DNA of 18,793 bases from DASUFI01 sp036274635. Lineage in GTDB: Bacteria > Planctomycetota > B15-G4. This document shows, one piece after another, positions 1 to 8,367 of this stretch (the first letter of the stretch is position 1; each line of letters starts with the position of its first letter). Below the pieces are notes generated by a model that made no database searches, was not told the origin of the DNA, and saw nothing but the letters and a program-made list of their open reading frames with translations. The stretch is taken from positions 1 through 18,793 of the forward strand of contig DASUFI010000115.1 of assembly GCA_036274635.1 (NCBI GenBank). Reading direction: 5' to 3'. A program made the position numbers and the translations under genes.

Positions 1-1957
1 GCACGAGGGCCTCGCCCGCGCCGGTGGTGGGCAGGCCGGCCACGGCGCCGGGGTTCAGCAGGACGGCGGTGACCAGCGCGTCGAGGGCGCCCCGGGCGTC
101 GCCCGCCAGCGCGCGCACCTGCGCGCGGTCGCGGTGCGCGCGCCAGGCGTCGGGGCCGTAGGGGTCGAGGCGCACGGCCTCGTCGAGCAGTGCCTCGACG
201 CGCGGGTCGGTGGGCTCGACGGCCGCATAGGCCAGCGCCAGCTGGTGCGCCAGCGCCGCGCTGCCGGGGAACAGCTCGCGCGCGCGTAGCAGCGCGGCCA
301 CGGCGCCCGCGCGGTCGCCACGGAGCGCCGCGAGGCGCGCCTGCTGGGCCGGGACGTTCGGGTCCAGCGGCGCCAGGCGCGCGGCCCACGCCAGGGCCTG
401 CTGGGCGGGCGTCGACGCGTCGAAGCCCTGGGGCTGCGCCAGCGCGTCGACGCGCTTGAGGGCGAAGTCCTTGACGGCCGAGCCCGCCAGCCACAGCAGG
501 CCGAGCGGCACGAGCAGCAGGCCGGCCGCGGCGGCCACGCGTCGCGCGGTCGCGGCGGGGGGCGCGCCGGGTCCGGGCTCGTCGGGGCGCGGCGCCGCCT
601 GCCGCAGGCCCAGGAGCAGGAAGGCCAGCGAGGGGTACAGCGTCGCGTCGGCGCCGCCCATGTCGATGGCGTTGGCGGCCCACATGGCCAGCGCCGCGGC
701 CGTCGCGGCCTGCGCCAGCGCGCCGCCCGCGCGTGGCCGGCGCACTCCGGCCACGAACAGGATCGCGATCCCCAGCAGGCCCGGCCAGCCCAGCGCCTCG
801 CCCGCGGCCAGCAGCACGTTGTGTGGGTGGTCGTCCTTGGGCAGGCCGTCGTAGCGCGACGACCTGGCGAAGCGCCCCTGCGCGTAGGCGGTGCCCGGCC
901 CGAAGCCGTGCCACGGCGCGCCAGCCAGCGTGTCCCGTCCCAGCTCCCACATCGAGGAGCGGAAGGACACCGCCTTGTCCACCGTGCTGCTCGACAGGCT
1001 CGTGATGCTCGCGTCGCTCCAGCCCGTGAGCGGGAAGAGCAGCAGGCCCGCGACGCAGCCGATCGCCAGCCGGTGCGCCCACTGCGCCAGCCGCGCGGGG
1101 CCACGCCCGAGCAGCAGCACGCCGAGGCCGAAGCCCGTGGCCAGCAGGCCGGTGCGCGACTGGATGGCCAGCAGCGCGCCCACGACGGGCAGCAGCGCCG
1201 CGAGCAGCAAGAGGCGCCAGCGGCCGCTGGCGGACACCAGCAGCGCGGCGCCGAGCACGAGGGTGGTGGCCAGGTGCGGCACGGCCAGGTTGGGGTGCAG
1301 GCCCAGCAGGTGCAGGCGCGTGTTCAGGACCGTGGCCAGCGGCAGCGCGAGGCCGCGCGCCAGCACGACGTAGCTGGCCAGGGCCGCGAGGCAGCCCACG
1401 CCCGTGGCCAGCACCAGCGCCGCCGCCGCGCGGAAAGCCGAGCGACCGGGGCACACGCCCGGCACCAGCAGGGCCAGGGCCGCGGGCGGCAGGACGTAGC
1501 CGAGCCACAGCACGTCGCCCTGCGGGAACTCCGTCAGCAGCAGGGCGGGGCAGGCGAGCAGCAGCGCCGCGGCCGTGGTGCCGAAGCCCGGCCGCGGGCG
1601 CAGCCAGGGGGCGGCCGCCCACAGCGTCACGCCCAGCAGCGCCAGACGCAGGCCCGGGTCGGCGGGCACGACGCGGCGACCGAGCAGCGTGGCCACCAGC
1701 AGCGCGAGCACGAGGCGCCGCGCGACGCCCAGCCTGTCGCGCGCGCGCACGATGACCGAGGCGAAGACGGCCGCGCACGCCACCCAGGCGATGGCCAGCT
1801 CGGGCGGGTTGCCGAAGGTGGACACGCCGGCGCGCGCGGGCGTCGCGAAGGCCGCGTCCACGTACAGCCACGCAGTGACGGTGGCGCCCAGCCAGCGCAG
1901 GCGCGCGATGGTGCGGGCCGAGTCGTCCGGTGGAGCGGCGACTGGCTCCGCGCTCAA
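1..1957 (-). CDS. O-antigen ligase-like (Wzy/WaaL family) polytopic membrane protein with C-terminal TPR-like region, partial
   Basis: Open without a stop from 1957 to the left edge, so the C-terminus is missing (652 codons seen). The start is a TTG whose last two bases lie in the TGA of the upstream lipoprotein gene. I found no earlier in-frame start in the 60 bases before it, and the next GTG would cut the first membrane segment. Many hydrophobic segments fill residues 20-330, with more at about 390-500. Family-like motifs are QSRTG (266-270), RSSMWELGRD (333-342) followed by a short HGFGPG, and DDHPHN (375-380), the usual periplasmic loop of O-antigen ligases/polymerases. From about 510 the chain becomes soluble and helical with TPR-like Ala-rich pairs. 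Such proteins join or polymerise lipid-linked glycans at the outer face of the inner membrane; some instead glycosylate proteins. The family call is solid, the substrate unknown. Confidence 0.85.
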   Translation of the reverse strand, partial: MSAEPVAAPPDDSARTIARLRWLGATVTAWLYVDAAFATPARAGVSTFGNPPELAIAWVACAAVFASVIVRARDRLGVARRLVLALLVATLLGRRVVPADPGLRLALLGVTLWAAAPWLRPRPGFGTTAAALLLACPALLLTEFPQGDVLWLGYVLPPAALALLVPGVCPGRSAFRAAAALVLATGVGCLAALASYVVLARGLALPLATVLNTRLHLLGLHPNLAVPHLATTLVLGAALLVSASGRWRLLLLAALLPVVGALLAIQSRTGLLATGFGLGVLLLGRGPARLAQWAHRLAIGCVAGLLLFPLTGWSDASITSLSSSTVDKAVSFRSSMWELGRDTLAGAPWHGFGPGTAYAQGRFARSSRYDGLPKDDHPHNVLLAAGEALGWPGLLGIAILFVAGVRRPRAGGALAQAATAAALAMWAANAIDMGGADATLYPSLAFLLLGLRQAAPRPDEPGPGAPPAATARRVAAAAGLLLVPLGLLWLAGSAVKDFALKRVDALAQPQGFDASTPAQQALAWAARLAPLDPNVPAQQARLAALRGDRAGAVAALLRARELFPGSAALAHQLALAYAAVEPTDPRVEALLDEAVRLDPYGPDAWRAHRDRAQVRALAGDARGALDALVTAVLLNPGAVAGLPTTGAGEALV

Positions 1958-2826
1958 CGGGGGCTGTACGGCGCGCCCGCCTTGGGCTTGGGCTTGGGCT
2001 TGGTCTTGCCCTTGGGCTTGGCGCCTGGAGCCGGACTCTTGGGAACCGGCATCGTGGGGATCGGCGCGAAGGTGGGCACCTGCGGCAGCGGCTTCTTGAC
2101 CTTGGGCTCCTCCGCGGTCTCGCCGTACACCACGTCGCCCGGCTGCAGCGGCACGCCGAACTCGAAGTCGGGGCGCAGCGGGCGCAGGTCGCGCGCGAAG
2201 TAGTCCAGCCGGTCGGGCAGGATGCGCGCCATCTCGGACAGGCCCACGAAGCCCAGCGCCAGGTAGCCCGCCTCGGTCTCGTCGTAGGCGGTCAGGCCGG
2301 CGAGCAGGCCCACGATCTCCCAGCGGTCCTCGCGCTTCACGTAGACGCCGGTGCCGGCGTAGTCGCGCGCCACGGTGGTCGCATCGCGCTCGGGCAGCAC
2401 GACCCAGTCTCCGAAATCGCCGTCGTGCCACAGCGGCGCGGGCTGCAGCACGGGCTCGTCGTTCTCGTCGCGCAGGGCGACGTAGATCTCCTCGCCCGGC
2501 AGCGGCAGCTCCGCGGCGAAGCGGCCCTCGCGCAGGCGCGCGGTGAGCGGGCGCACGACGGCCAGGGTGTCGTTGAGGCGGTCGATGCGGCCCTTGTCGA
2601 CGACCAGCGAGTTGCCGAAGGGGAACTGGATCTCGAGCAGGTCGCCCACCTTCCATTGGGGTTGCGCGAGGACCAGCACGCCGTCCTCGGTGGAGGTGCC
2701 GATGATGGGCACGCCGGTGCCGCCGTCGGGCCACAGGCGCGTGAAGTGCTGGGGGTCGGGCGTGGAGGAGCAGCCAGCCGCGCCCAGGGCGAGCAGCAGG
2801 AAGGTGAGGGCGCGCGGCCGCGACAT
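1954..2826 (-). CDS. putative lipoprotein with Lys/Pro-rich C-terminal tail
   Basis: A 290-residue protein starting at the ATG at 2826. The N-terminus is a lipoprotein signal: Arg-rich n-region, Leu/Ala core, and Ala-Ala-Gly-Cys lipobox with Cys19 as the predicted lipidated residue. The middle (about 30-240) is mixed alpha/beta and not a family I recognise. The stretch from G158 (GTGVYVK..W.IVGLLAG) faintly recalls the last strands of trypsin-like folds, but no Ser/His/Asp triad can be argued, so I assign no activity. The last 30 or so residues alternate Lys, Pro and Gly and are coded by a CTTGGG-type hexamer repeat. It lies 53 bp after the HEGNH zincin gene and overlaps the ligase start by 3 bases, which suggests translational coupling. 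Expected in the envelope, anchored to a membrane. Confidence 0.8.
   Translation of the reverse strand: MSRPRALTFLLLALGAAGCSSTPDPQHFTRLWPDGGTGVPIIGTSTEDGVLVLAQPQWKVGDLLEIQFPFGNSLVVDKGRIDRLNDTLAVVRPLTARLREGRFAAELPLPGEEIYVALRDENDEPVLQPAPLWHDGDFGDWVVLPERDATTVARDYAGTGVYVKREDRWEIVGLLAGLTAYDETEAGYLALGFVGLSEMARILPDRLDYFARDLRPLRPDFEFGVPLQPGDVVYGETAEEPKVKKPLPQVPTFAPIPTMPVPKSPAPGAKPKGKTKPKPKPKAGAPYSPR
1981..2022. repeat. hexanucleotide tandem repeat (CTTGGG-like, 7 units)
   Basis: Seven consecutive 6-base units, four of them exactly CTTGGG and three with one or two changes (CTTGGT, CTTGCC, CTTGGC). On the coding minus strand they spell the Lys-Pro/Lys-Gly tail of the lipoprotein. The unit is a multiple of three, so gain or loss of copies would change tail length without breaking the frame. 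Confidence 0.85.
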
Positions 2827-2879
2827 TCCCGCGACGGTAGCGCAGTGCCGGCGGAGGGACAAGGCGCGCGAGGCGCGCG

Positions 2880-4574
2880 TCAGCCGCCGCCGCCCACGCT
2901 GCCGCCGCCCGCCGCGGAACCCGCGCTGGGCGGCGCGGTTGGTGCGAGCGCGGGCTGGATGAGCGCCCGGAGCTCGTCGATGAGCTTCTGCAGCGCCCAG
3001 TCGTCCTTGCCGGCCAGTGCGGCGGCCGTGTCGCACAGGCTCTGCGCCTTGGGCAGGTCCTGCAGCGGCCCGTCCAGGATCAGGATGCCGGCGGCCTCGA
3101 CGTAGTTGTAGCCGTCGATGGGGTCGAGCTGGATGGCCTTCTGGATGATGGCCCAGGCCTTGGCCGTGTCGGGCGGCGCGAGGCCGCTCGTCTCGCTGGC
3201 CTCGATGGCGCCGCCCCGGCGCAGCAGCTCGGCGTACTGCCGGTAGCAGGCGGACACCTCGATGCCCAGGCTGCAGGCGCGGTCGAGGTACTCCATCGCG
3301 TCGCGCACGTGGCCGCCATCCGCGCGCGGATGGTCCAGCGCCAGGCCGGCGGCCTTGTACCAGGCCAGGGGCGTGAGCTCGCCGTAGTTCGCGTCGATCC
3401 ACGCCAGCCACTCCTGCTCGAGCGCCTCGACCGACTTGCCCAGGCGCTTCTCCAGCGCGGCCGCCACGGAGGTGAGCTCGGGCACGCGCACCGCCGTCTT
3501 GATCGCGGACAGGTGCAGGTCCTGCTTGCACTGCACGTCCTGGTTCTTCGGCAGGCTGACGAAGAAGCTGCGGAAGGGCTTGGCGTAGCGGGGCGACTGC
3601 ATCAGGAAGTGCACGAAGGACCAGCCGTAGGCGTACTGCCGGTAGCCGTAGTCCTCCTGCCCGACGAGCAGCACGTCGGGGCGCAGGTGCAGGAAGGTGC
3701 CGTTGGCCCGGTCGGTGCGCAGCGAGACGATGCGCCCGTACTGCAGGTCGCCCGCGTGGAAGCGGCCCCTGGCGTCGATCTCGGCCGTGCCGTAATACTC
3801 GGCCAGGCCCTCGTTGAGCCAGGTCGGATAGCGGAAGTGCGTGTCGATCAGGTACGTGAGCAGGTGGTTGCCCTCGTGGAACAGCGTGTCGCGCGACTGC
3901 TCGGGGACCTGCATGTCGTCGTAGAGCTGCAGCTCGCCGGTCGCGAAGCTGAAGAAGCCGCCCACGCCGGGGACCTGGCGGGTCTCGCGCAGGAAGTCGT
4001 CGTAGTCGCGGTAGAGCATGAACTTCAGCTTCCCGCGCACGTCGCCGGGCGAGAGCGTGATGCCCCAGTCGTCGGTGAAGGCCTTGTAGTAGGCCTCCAG
4101 GCGCTCCTCGTACTCGCGCCGCACGGCGTCCGTGCAGTTGCTGGTCACGATGAAGTGCCGCGTCTCCTCCACCACGGCGTTCTTCCAGTCCTGGCGGCGC
4201 TGCAGCTCGGCGATGGCGGCCCTGTCCGCGTCGGCGCGCTTCCTGAGGATGTCCTCGCGCCGCGTGCGGCTCATCCAGGAGCCCTCGAACAGCACGTTGC
4301 CCTGGCGCAGCTGCTCCTCCTCCAGCTTGTCCTTGGGCACGTAGCCCGCGAGCATCTCGACCCAGGTCTTGTCGATGAGCTCGTTGCGGATGGGCACCTC
4401 GACCTGCCCGATGCGCAGCCGGGTGACGTGCGGGTCGTCGCTGGCCACGATGGTGCCGGTGATGGTGCGGCCGTCCTTGAGCAGCACCTGGTCGAAGGCC
4501 GGCAGCAGCAGCGCGGCGGCCAGCAGCGCGAGGCGCGCGCGCCGGCCCGTCCGCGGGAGGCTGGCTGGCTGCAC
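2880..4574 (-). CDS. secreted zincin-like protein (DUF1570-like, HEGNH) with TPR-like C-terminal region
   Basis: A 564-residue protein with a GTG start at 4574, 13 bp after the preceding gene's stop. An Arg-rich n-region and hydrophobic core (about 11-26) form a signal peptide or anchor. Next comes VLLKDGRTITG, shared with the neighbouring paralogue, then a charged helical stretch (about 75-130). The peptidase-like domain holds HEGNH (233-237) and, after 17 residues, E255 in NEGLAEYY: the two His and downstream Glu expected of a gluzincin zinc site. A conserved GWSFVHFL follows. Residues from about 410 are helical repeats (YAELLRRGG; DGYNYVEAAG) nearly matching the paralogue. The Ala/Gly/Ser-rich end is low complexity. 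A metallopeptidase activity in the periplasm or at the cell surface is inferred from the motif; the substrate is unknown. The closest family I can name is DUF1570. Confidence 0.85.
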   Translation of the reverse strand: MQPASLPRTGRRARLALLAAALLLPAFDQVLLKDGRTITGTIVASDDPHVTRLRIGQVEVPIRNELIDKTWVEMLAGYVPKDKLEEEQLRQGNVLFEGSWMSRTRREDILRKRADADRAAIAELQRRQDWKNAVVEETRHFIVTSNCTDAVRREYEERLEAYYKAFTDDWGITLSPGDVRGKLKFMLYRDYDDFLRETRQVPGVGGFFSFATGELQLYDDMQVPEQSRDTLFHEGNHLLTYLIDTHFRYPTWLNEGLAEYYGTAEIDARGRFHAGDLQYGRIVSLRTDRANGTFLHLRPDVLLVGQEDYGYRQYAYGWSFVHFLMQSPRYAKPFRSFFVSLPKNQDVQCKQDLHLSAIKTAVRVPELTSVAAALEKRLGKSVEALEQEWLAWIDANYGELTPLAWYKAAGLALDHPRADGGHVRDAMEYLDRACSLGIEVSACYRQYAELLRRGGAIEASETSGLAPPDTAKAWAIIQKAIQLDPIDGYNYVEAAGILILDGPLQDLPKAQSLCDTAAALAGKDDWALQKLIDELRALIQPALAPTAPPSAGSAAGGGSVGGGG

Positions 4575-4587
4575 GGCTCGCCGCGGC

Positions 4588-6594
4588 TCAGCCGCCCGGT
4601 GCGCCGGCTCCGCCGGCCGGCGGCGCGGAGGCCGGAGCGGCCGCCGGGGCCGCGGCCAGATCGTCCGCGAAGACCGGGCAGTCCTTGAGCTTCACCCAGC
4701 CCATGTCCCAGGCTTCCTTGCCGGGCAGCAGCTCGCCGGTCTGCTCGTCGGACTCGCGCCAGGCCTGGAAGACGCTGTCCTCCGCGCCCACCTTGCCGCT
4801 GCGCACCAGGTCGCGCAGCTCGGCGGTGGAGAGGTCGGTCAAGTTGGCCGGCGGCTCCGTGCCCTCGACGAAGTAGAAGGCCACGTGCCACTTGCGCTGG
4901 TCGTGCTCGTCGGCCTCCTTGGCCGCCTCGAGCGACTGCCGCGCGGCCTCGCGCGCCGGCTCGATGATCGCGAGCACCTCGTCGGCCAGGCTCTTGACGC
5001 TCAGGTTGCGCGGGCCGGCGATGGCCACGGCGGCCTTGGCGTAGGACGTGGCCAGGTCGAGGTTCTGCTGCGGGCCGTCCATCACCAGCACGCCGGCCGC
5101 CTCGGCGTAGTTGTAGGGGTCGACCGGCGCGACCTCGAGCGCCTTGCGGACCATCTCCCAGGCGCGCACGCCATCGGGCGGCTGGACCACGATGCTGTCC
5201 TCGTCCTCGACGATGCCGCCCTTGCGCAGCAGCTCCGCGTAGCGCCGGTAGAAGTAGGCGCTGCGGTAGTCGCCGGCCTTTGCCGCCGCCTCGAAGTTGT
5301 CCAGGCCCTCGCGCACGTGCTTGGCGGCCTCCTCCTCGGAAGGCTCCTTGCCCTTGGAGTCCTCGGCCGTGGCGGCGTCGAGGGCCGCGTCCCCGGCGAG
5401 GTAGTAGGCCTCGCCCGTCATGGGCACGTCGGCGTCGAGCGAGGCCTTCCATTCCTTCTCGAGCTCGGCAAGGTCCACGCCAAGGCGCTTCTCCAGCGCG
5501 TGCGCGCAGGCCTTGGGCTCGGTGAGGTCGATCGTGGCGCCCTTCTTGAACCAGGCGACCTCCTGGTGGATGCCGGCGTCCTTGTTGTTGGGCAGATTGC
5601 CGACGAAGGCACGGAAGCTCTTGCCGTACTTGGGAGTCTCCATCAGGAAGTGGGCCAGAGACCAGCAGGCCGCCTCGTGGACCGAGGTCCACTTCACGCT
5701 CTCGTCGTCGATGAGGTCCATCAACGTGGGGAGCTTGCCCTCGTCGCGCGCGTGCTTCAGGCGTAGCAGGCTGCCGTACTGAAGGTCGCCGAAGCTCAGC
5801 TTGCCGCCCGCGCCGCGCTGCGTGGTCGCGTAGTAGCTCGCGAGGCCTTCGCGGATGAAGTACGGATACCAGAACTTCGGGTTGACGAAGAAGTTGAGCT
5901 GGGAGAAGGCGAGCTCGTACAGGTCGCGCAGCGTGCCCTCGGGGTTCTCCTCGAAGTAGTAGAGGTTGATGTTGCCATCGCCGGGGTTGAAGGTGACGGT
6001 GAGCGTGTCGCCGCTGCCCGTGATGTGGATCAAGTCGGCGATGCTGCGGTGCAGCTCCACGGCCAACTTGCCGTTCTTGGAGGTCGGGGCGATCTTCACG
6101 CCCCACTCGTCGGTGAAGTACTTGTAGAACTCCTCGAGCCGGTCGATGTACTCGTCGACGATGGCGTCGTCGGCGTTGGACTTCACCGAGAAGTGTGTGG
6201 AGTCCTTGGTGACGGCATTCTTCCAGTTCTGGCGCTTGCGCAGGGCCTCGACGGCGGCCTTGTCGGCCGCGGCGCGCTTGGCCAGCTCACCGTCGCGGCG
6301 GTCCTTGCTGGTCCAGTGCCCCTCGAACAGCACCCAGCCCTTCTTGAGATTCTCCTCCTCCTGCTTGGTCTTGGGCTTGTAGTCCGCCAGGTTCTCGACG
6401 AACTGCTTGTCCACCAGCGCGACCGGAATGGGCACCTCGATGTCGTTGAGCTTGAGGTGCACGACCGCCGCGTCGTTGGACGGCACCAGCGTGCCCTCGA
6501 TGGTGCGGCCGTCCTTGAGCAGCACGCGGTCGAAGGCCATGGCGGGCGCGGCGACGAGCGCCGCCGCCGCGAGTGCGCACGCGAACTGCCTCAT
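4588..6594 (-). CDS. zincin-like paralogue lacking the HExxH motif (predicted pseudoenzyme) with C-terminal GYF_2-like domain
   Basis: A 668-residue protein starting at the ATG at 6594, with GGAGGA about nine bases upstream. The signal peptide ends near AMA (about residue 20). The protein follows the HEGNH zincin downstream along its length: VLLKDGRTIEG, FTDEWGV, WYPYFIREGLASYY, GDLQYG, WSLAHFLMETPKY, YAELLRKGG and YNYAEAAG all have counterparts. Where the neighbour has HEGNH this one has ELAFS (227-231), so both zinc-binding His are gone, although the later Glu (249) remains. Residues 568-645 (KWHVAFYF.., STAELRDLVRSGKVG, W at the end) resemble the GYF_2/DUF4339 fold, often a protein-binding module. 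An Ala/Pro/Gly tail follows. Most likely a tandem duplicate turned into a binding or regulatory partner; that role is inference. Confidence 0.84.
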   Translation of the reverse strand: MRQFACALAAAALVAAPAMAFDRVLLKDGRTIEGTLVPSNDAAVVHLKLNDIEVPIPVALVDKQFVENLADYKPKTKQEEENLKKGWVLFEGHWTSKDRRDGELAKRAAADKAAVEALRKRQNWKNAVTKDSTHFSVKSNADDAIVDEYIDRLEEFYKYFTDEWGVKIAPTSKNGKLAVELHRSIADLIHITGSGDTLTVTFNPGDGNINLYYFEENPEGTLRDLYELAFSQLNFFVNPKFWYPYFIREGLASYYATTQRGAGGKLSFGDLQYGSLLRLKHARDEGKLPTLMDLIDDESVKWTSVHEAACWSLAHFLMETPKYGKSFRAFVGNLPNNKDAGIHQEVAWFKKGATIDLTEPKACAHALEKRLGVDLAELEKEWKASLDADVPMTGEAYYLAGDAALDAATAEDSKGKEPSEEEAAKHVREGLDNFEAAAKAGDYRSAYFYRRYAELLRKGGIVEDEDSIVVQPPDGVRAWEMVRKALEVAPVDPYNYAEAAGVLVMDGPQQNLDLATSYAKAAVAIAGPRNLSVKSLADEVLAIIEPAREAARQSLEAAKEADEHDQRKWHVAFYFVEGTEPPANLTDLSTAELRDLVRSGKVGAEDSVFQAWRESDEQTGELLPGKEAWDMGWVKLKDCPVFADDLAAAPAAAPASAPPAGGAGAPGG

Positions 6595-6613
6595 GTCAGC
6601 CGTCCTCCGAAGG

Positions 6614-8236
6614 TCAGAGCTTCTCGACGTACTTCAGCCAGGCTGCCTGGAAGGCCGCCCAGTCGGAATCTGTCCAATCCTTGAACGTGGCGTCGTAGGC
6701 GATGTCCTGCACGTCGCCCTCGTCCAGCTTGCCGTACCAGTCCTTGATGTCCTTGGGCAGCTTGGCCGACGAGCCGGCTTCCTTCTTCTCGGCCTTCGCG
6801 ATGGCCTTGTCCATCACGTCCTTGGCCACTTGGTCGCGCGCGGCGAGCAGGGCCCTGAGGTAGTCGGGCAGGATCTTCTGCCACTTCGGCTCGAGCCTGC
6901 CCAGGCGCAGGAAGTGGTTGAGCGACCAGCCCTCCGCGTAGCAGACGCCGATGTCGTAGCCCGCGCTGCCGTAGTACTCGAGGTGGTGGAAGTGCATCAG
7001 CAGCTTGGGCGGCGCGGCGGCACCTTCGGAGCCGCGCTTGCCCTCTCCGAGCAGCCGCGCGGCCTCCTTGATGAACTCCTGCCGGCGGACGCCTCCCGGC
7101 GGATCGCCGAAGGCCTGGATCTTGTTGGACTTGCTGAGCTTCGCGCCCGCGTACACGTCCCCCGTGCCCTCGTTGTACCAGGGGTGCGGGGCGAGCTCGC
7201 CGTAGAAGTAGTAGATGTACTGGTGGAAGGCCTCGTGGTTGACGATGGCCAGCGTCGTCTCGCGCGGCTGCTCGTCGTAGACGACCAGCTCGCGGGCCAC
7301 GTCGTACCAGTATCCGCCGCTGCCGTAGGGCCCGCCGTAGCCATGATACTCGGCCTCGTTCGCGCACACCCGCACGATCGAGATGGCGTCGATGGGCTTG
7401 GTGGGCGGATAGTCCTTCTCGTACTGGTCGCGCATGGCCTCGATGCGCGCGGCCAGCTCCTCCACGAAGGACTTGTCCGCGTCGTACAGGAACACGTAGC
7501 GCCTGGTCTTGAGGTAGCTCCAGCCCGGCGGCAGCTTGTCGATCTGCTGCTGCAGGAAGCGGCTCTGCTCGTCCATGCTCTTGAGGTCGGCCACGTGCGC
7601 CGAGAGGTCGGCGCGCTCGATGCGCTTGAAGGACTTGGCCGCCGCCGAGAAGTCGGCGCAGGCCTTGTCGAAGCGCTGCGAGAGGCTCGAGCCCTGCATC
7701 ACGAACACGCCGTCGTCCTGCTCCAGGACCAGGGCGTAGTACGAGATGGGCGAGTCGGAGGCGGTGAAGGTCAACTCCGTCGCCGTCGTGCCGGCCAGCT
7801 TGACGGTCTTCTCCTTGCCGTCGAACTTGGCGAACTTGCCGTCGCGCAGCGACTCGACCATGGCCGAGGCCGTGGGCCGCGTCGGGCCCGCCGCGTGCTC
7901 GTCCTTGGACGGGTCGCCGGTGAGCGGCGGCTTGTCCTCGTCCTCGCCGTCCGACTGCGCGAAGGTCTTGTCCTGCTTGGCCGGATAGAATTTCACGAGG
8001 AAGTCACGGTTGTAGAGGCCGCCGTTCCCGTCGCCGCTCTGGTCGGCCTGCTCCGACTGGTACTTCGCGACGGTGATGTGCTCCGTCGGGTCGATCGCGA
8101 TGGCCGTGAAGTCCTTGGGCGGCTTGAACGAGAAGCCGATCTTGGTGTCCTTGTGCGTCGCCTGCGCGGCCACCGGCGTGGCGAGGGCCAGTCCCACCAC
8201 GGCCACGACCAGAGTCGCCGGCCATCCCTTCGTCAT
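6614..8236 (-). CDS. secreted zincin-like protein (HEAFH), DUF1570-like
   Basis: A 540-residue protein. I chose the ATG at 8236 because GGGAG lies seven bases upstream and a clean signal peptide follows (MTKGWPATLVVAVVGLALA, cleavage near VAAQA). An in-frame TTG at 8284 would add 16 residues with no signal logic. Residues 25-220 form a beta-rich domain (KIGFSFKPPKDF) unlike the other two paralogues. The C-terminal half carries HEAFH (334-338) and E356 in WYNEGTGD, with the same 17-residue spacing as the HEGNH protein, then GWSLNHFL. This fits a gluzincin zinc site. It is the first gene of the unit; the next starts 19 bp on. Probably periplasmic or exported; substrate unknown. The domain architecture differs enough that it may be an older paralogue. 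Confidence 0.84.
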   Translation of the reverse strand: MTKGWPATLVVAVVGLALATPVAAQATHKDTKIGFSFKPPKDFTAIAIDPTEHITVAKYQSEQADQSGDGNGGLYNRDFLVKFYPAKQDKTFAQSDGEDEDKPPLTGDPSKDEHAAGPTRPTASAMVESLRDGKFAKFDGKEKTVKLAGTTATELTFTASDSPISYYALVLEQDDGVFVMQGSSLSQRFDKACADFSAAAKSFKRIERADLSAHVADLKSMDEQSRFLQQQIDKLPPGWSYLKTRRYVFLYDADKSFVEELAARIEAMRDQYEKDYPPTKPIDAISIVRVCANEAEYHGYGGPYGSGGYWYDVARELVVYDEQPRETTLAIVNHEAFHQYIYYFYGELAPHPWYNEGTGDVYAGAKLSKSNKIQAFGDPPGGVRRQEFIKEAARLLGEGKRGSEGAAAPPKLLMHFHHLEYYGSAGYDIGVCYAEGWSLNHFLRLGRLEPKWQKILPDYLRALLAARDQVAKDVMDKAIAKAEKKEAGSSAKLPKDIKDWYGKLDEGDVQDIAYDATFKDWTDSDWAAFQAAWLKYVEKL

Positions 8237-8304
8237 GAGCGTGCTCCCGAGTCCTGCGGCGCGCGCCGGACGAGCCGGCGCCAACGAGCCGCTTCGCGAG
8301 GCGT

Positions 8305-8310
8305 AGTATA
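8305..8310 (-). promoter_or_regulatory. candidate -10 box (TATACT) for the envelope operon
   Basis: On the minus strand TATACT matches the sigma70-type -10 consensus in five of six bases, an AT-rich island in very GC-rich DNA, about 70 bases before the ATG at 8236. No convincing -35 hexamer sits 16-18 bases upstream; that space is taken by a palindrome instead. This would give a leader of about 60 nt. Prediction only. Confidence 0.45.
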
Positions 8311-8313
8311 GCG

Positions 8314-8325
8314 GAACCGCGGTTC
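8314..8325. promoter_or_regulatory. 12-bp perfect palindrome, possible operator
   Basis: GAACCGCGGTTC is a perfect palindrome in the divergent region, three bases upstream of the candidate minus-strand -10 box, so a bound protein would cover the -35/-10 spacer. It could act on either divergent gene. No second copy was seen in the window. Confidence 0.4.
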
Positions 8326-8347
8326 GGGCCCCCGGTCGACAGCACAG

Positions 8348-8367
8348 GCAGCGCGATGTCGCGCTGC
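8348..8367. promoter_or_regulatory. 20-bp near-perfect palindrome (9-bp arms, 2-base centre)
   Basis: Left arm GCAGCGCGA and right arm TCGCGCTGC flank a TG. It lies 42 bases before the preferred GTG start of the repeat protein. It could be an operator for the plus-strand gene or, in RNA, an 8-bp stem with an AUGU loop. An in-frame ATG at 8356 falls in that loop. Confidence 0.4.

Noticed and set aside
55..1104. 349-codon minus-strand ATG frame inside the ligase region
   Set aside because: It is in a different frame from the ligase; its translation is Arg/Pro/Ser-rich with no hydrophobic segments, whereas the TTG frame gives a coherent membrane protein.
821..3105. Long plus-strand open frames over the ligase and lipoprotein genes (for example 821-2203 and 1930-3105)
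   Set aside because: Gln/Arg/Ala-rich translations with no recognisable motifs, opposite to genes with clear membrane or lipoprotein features.
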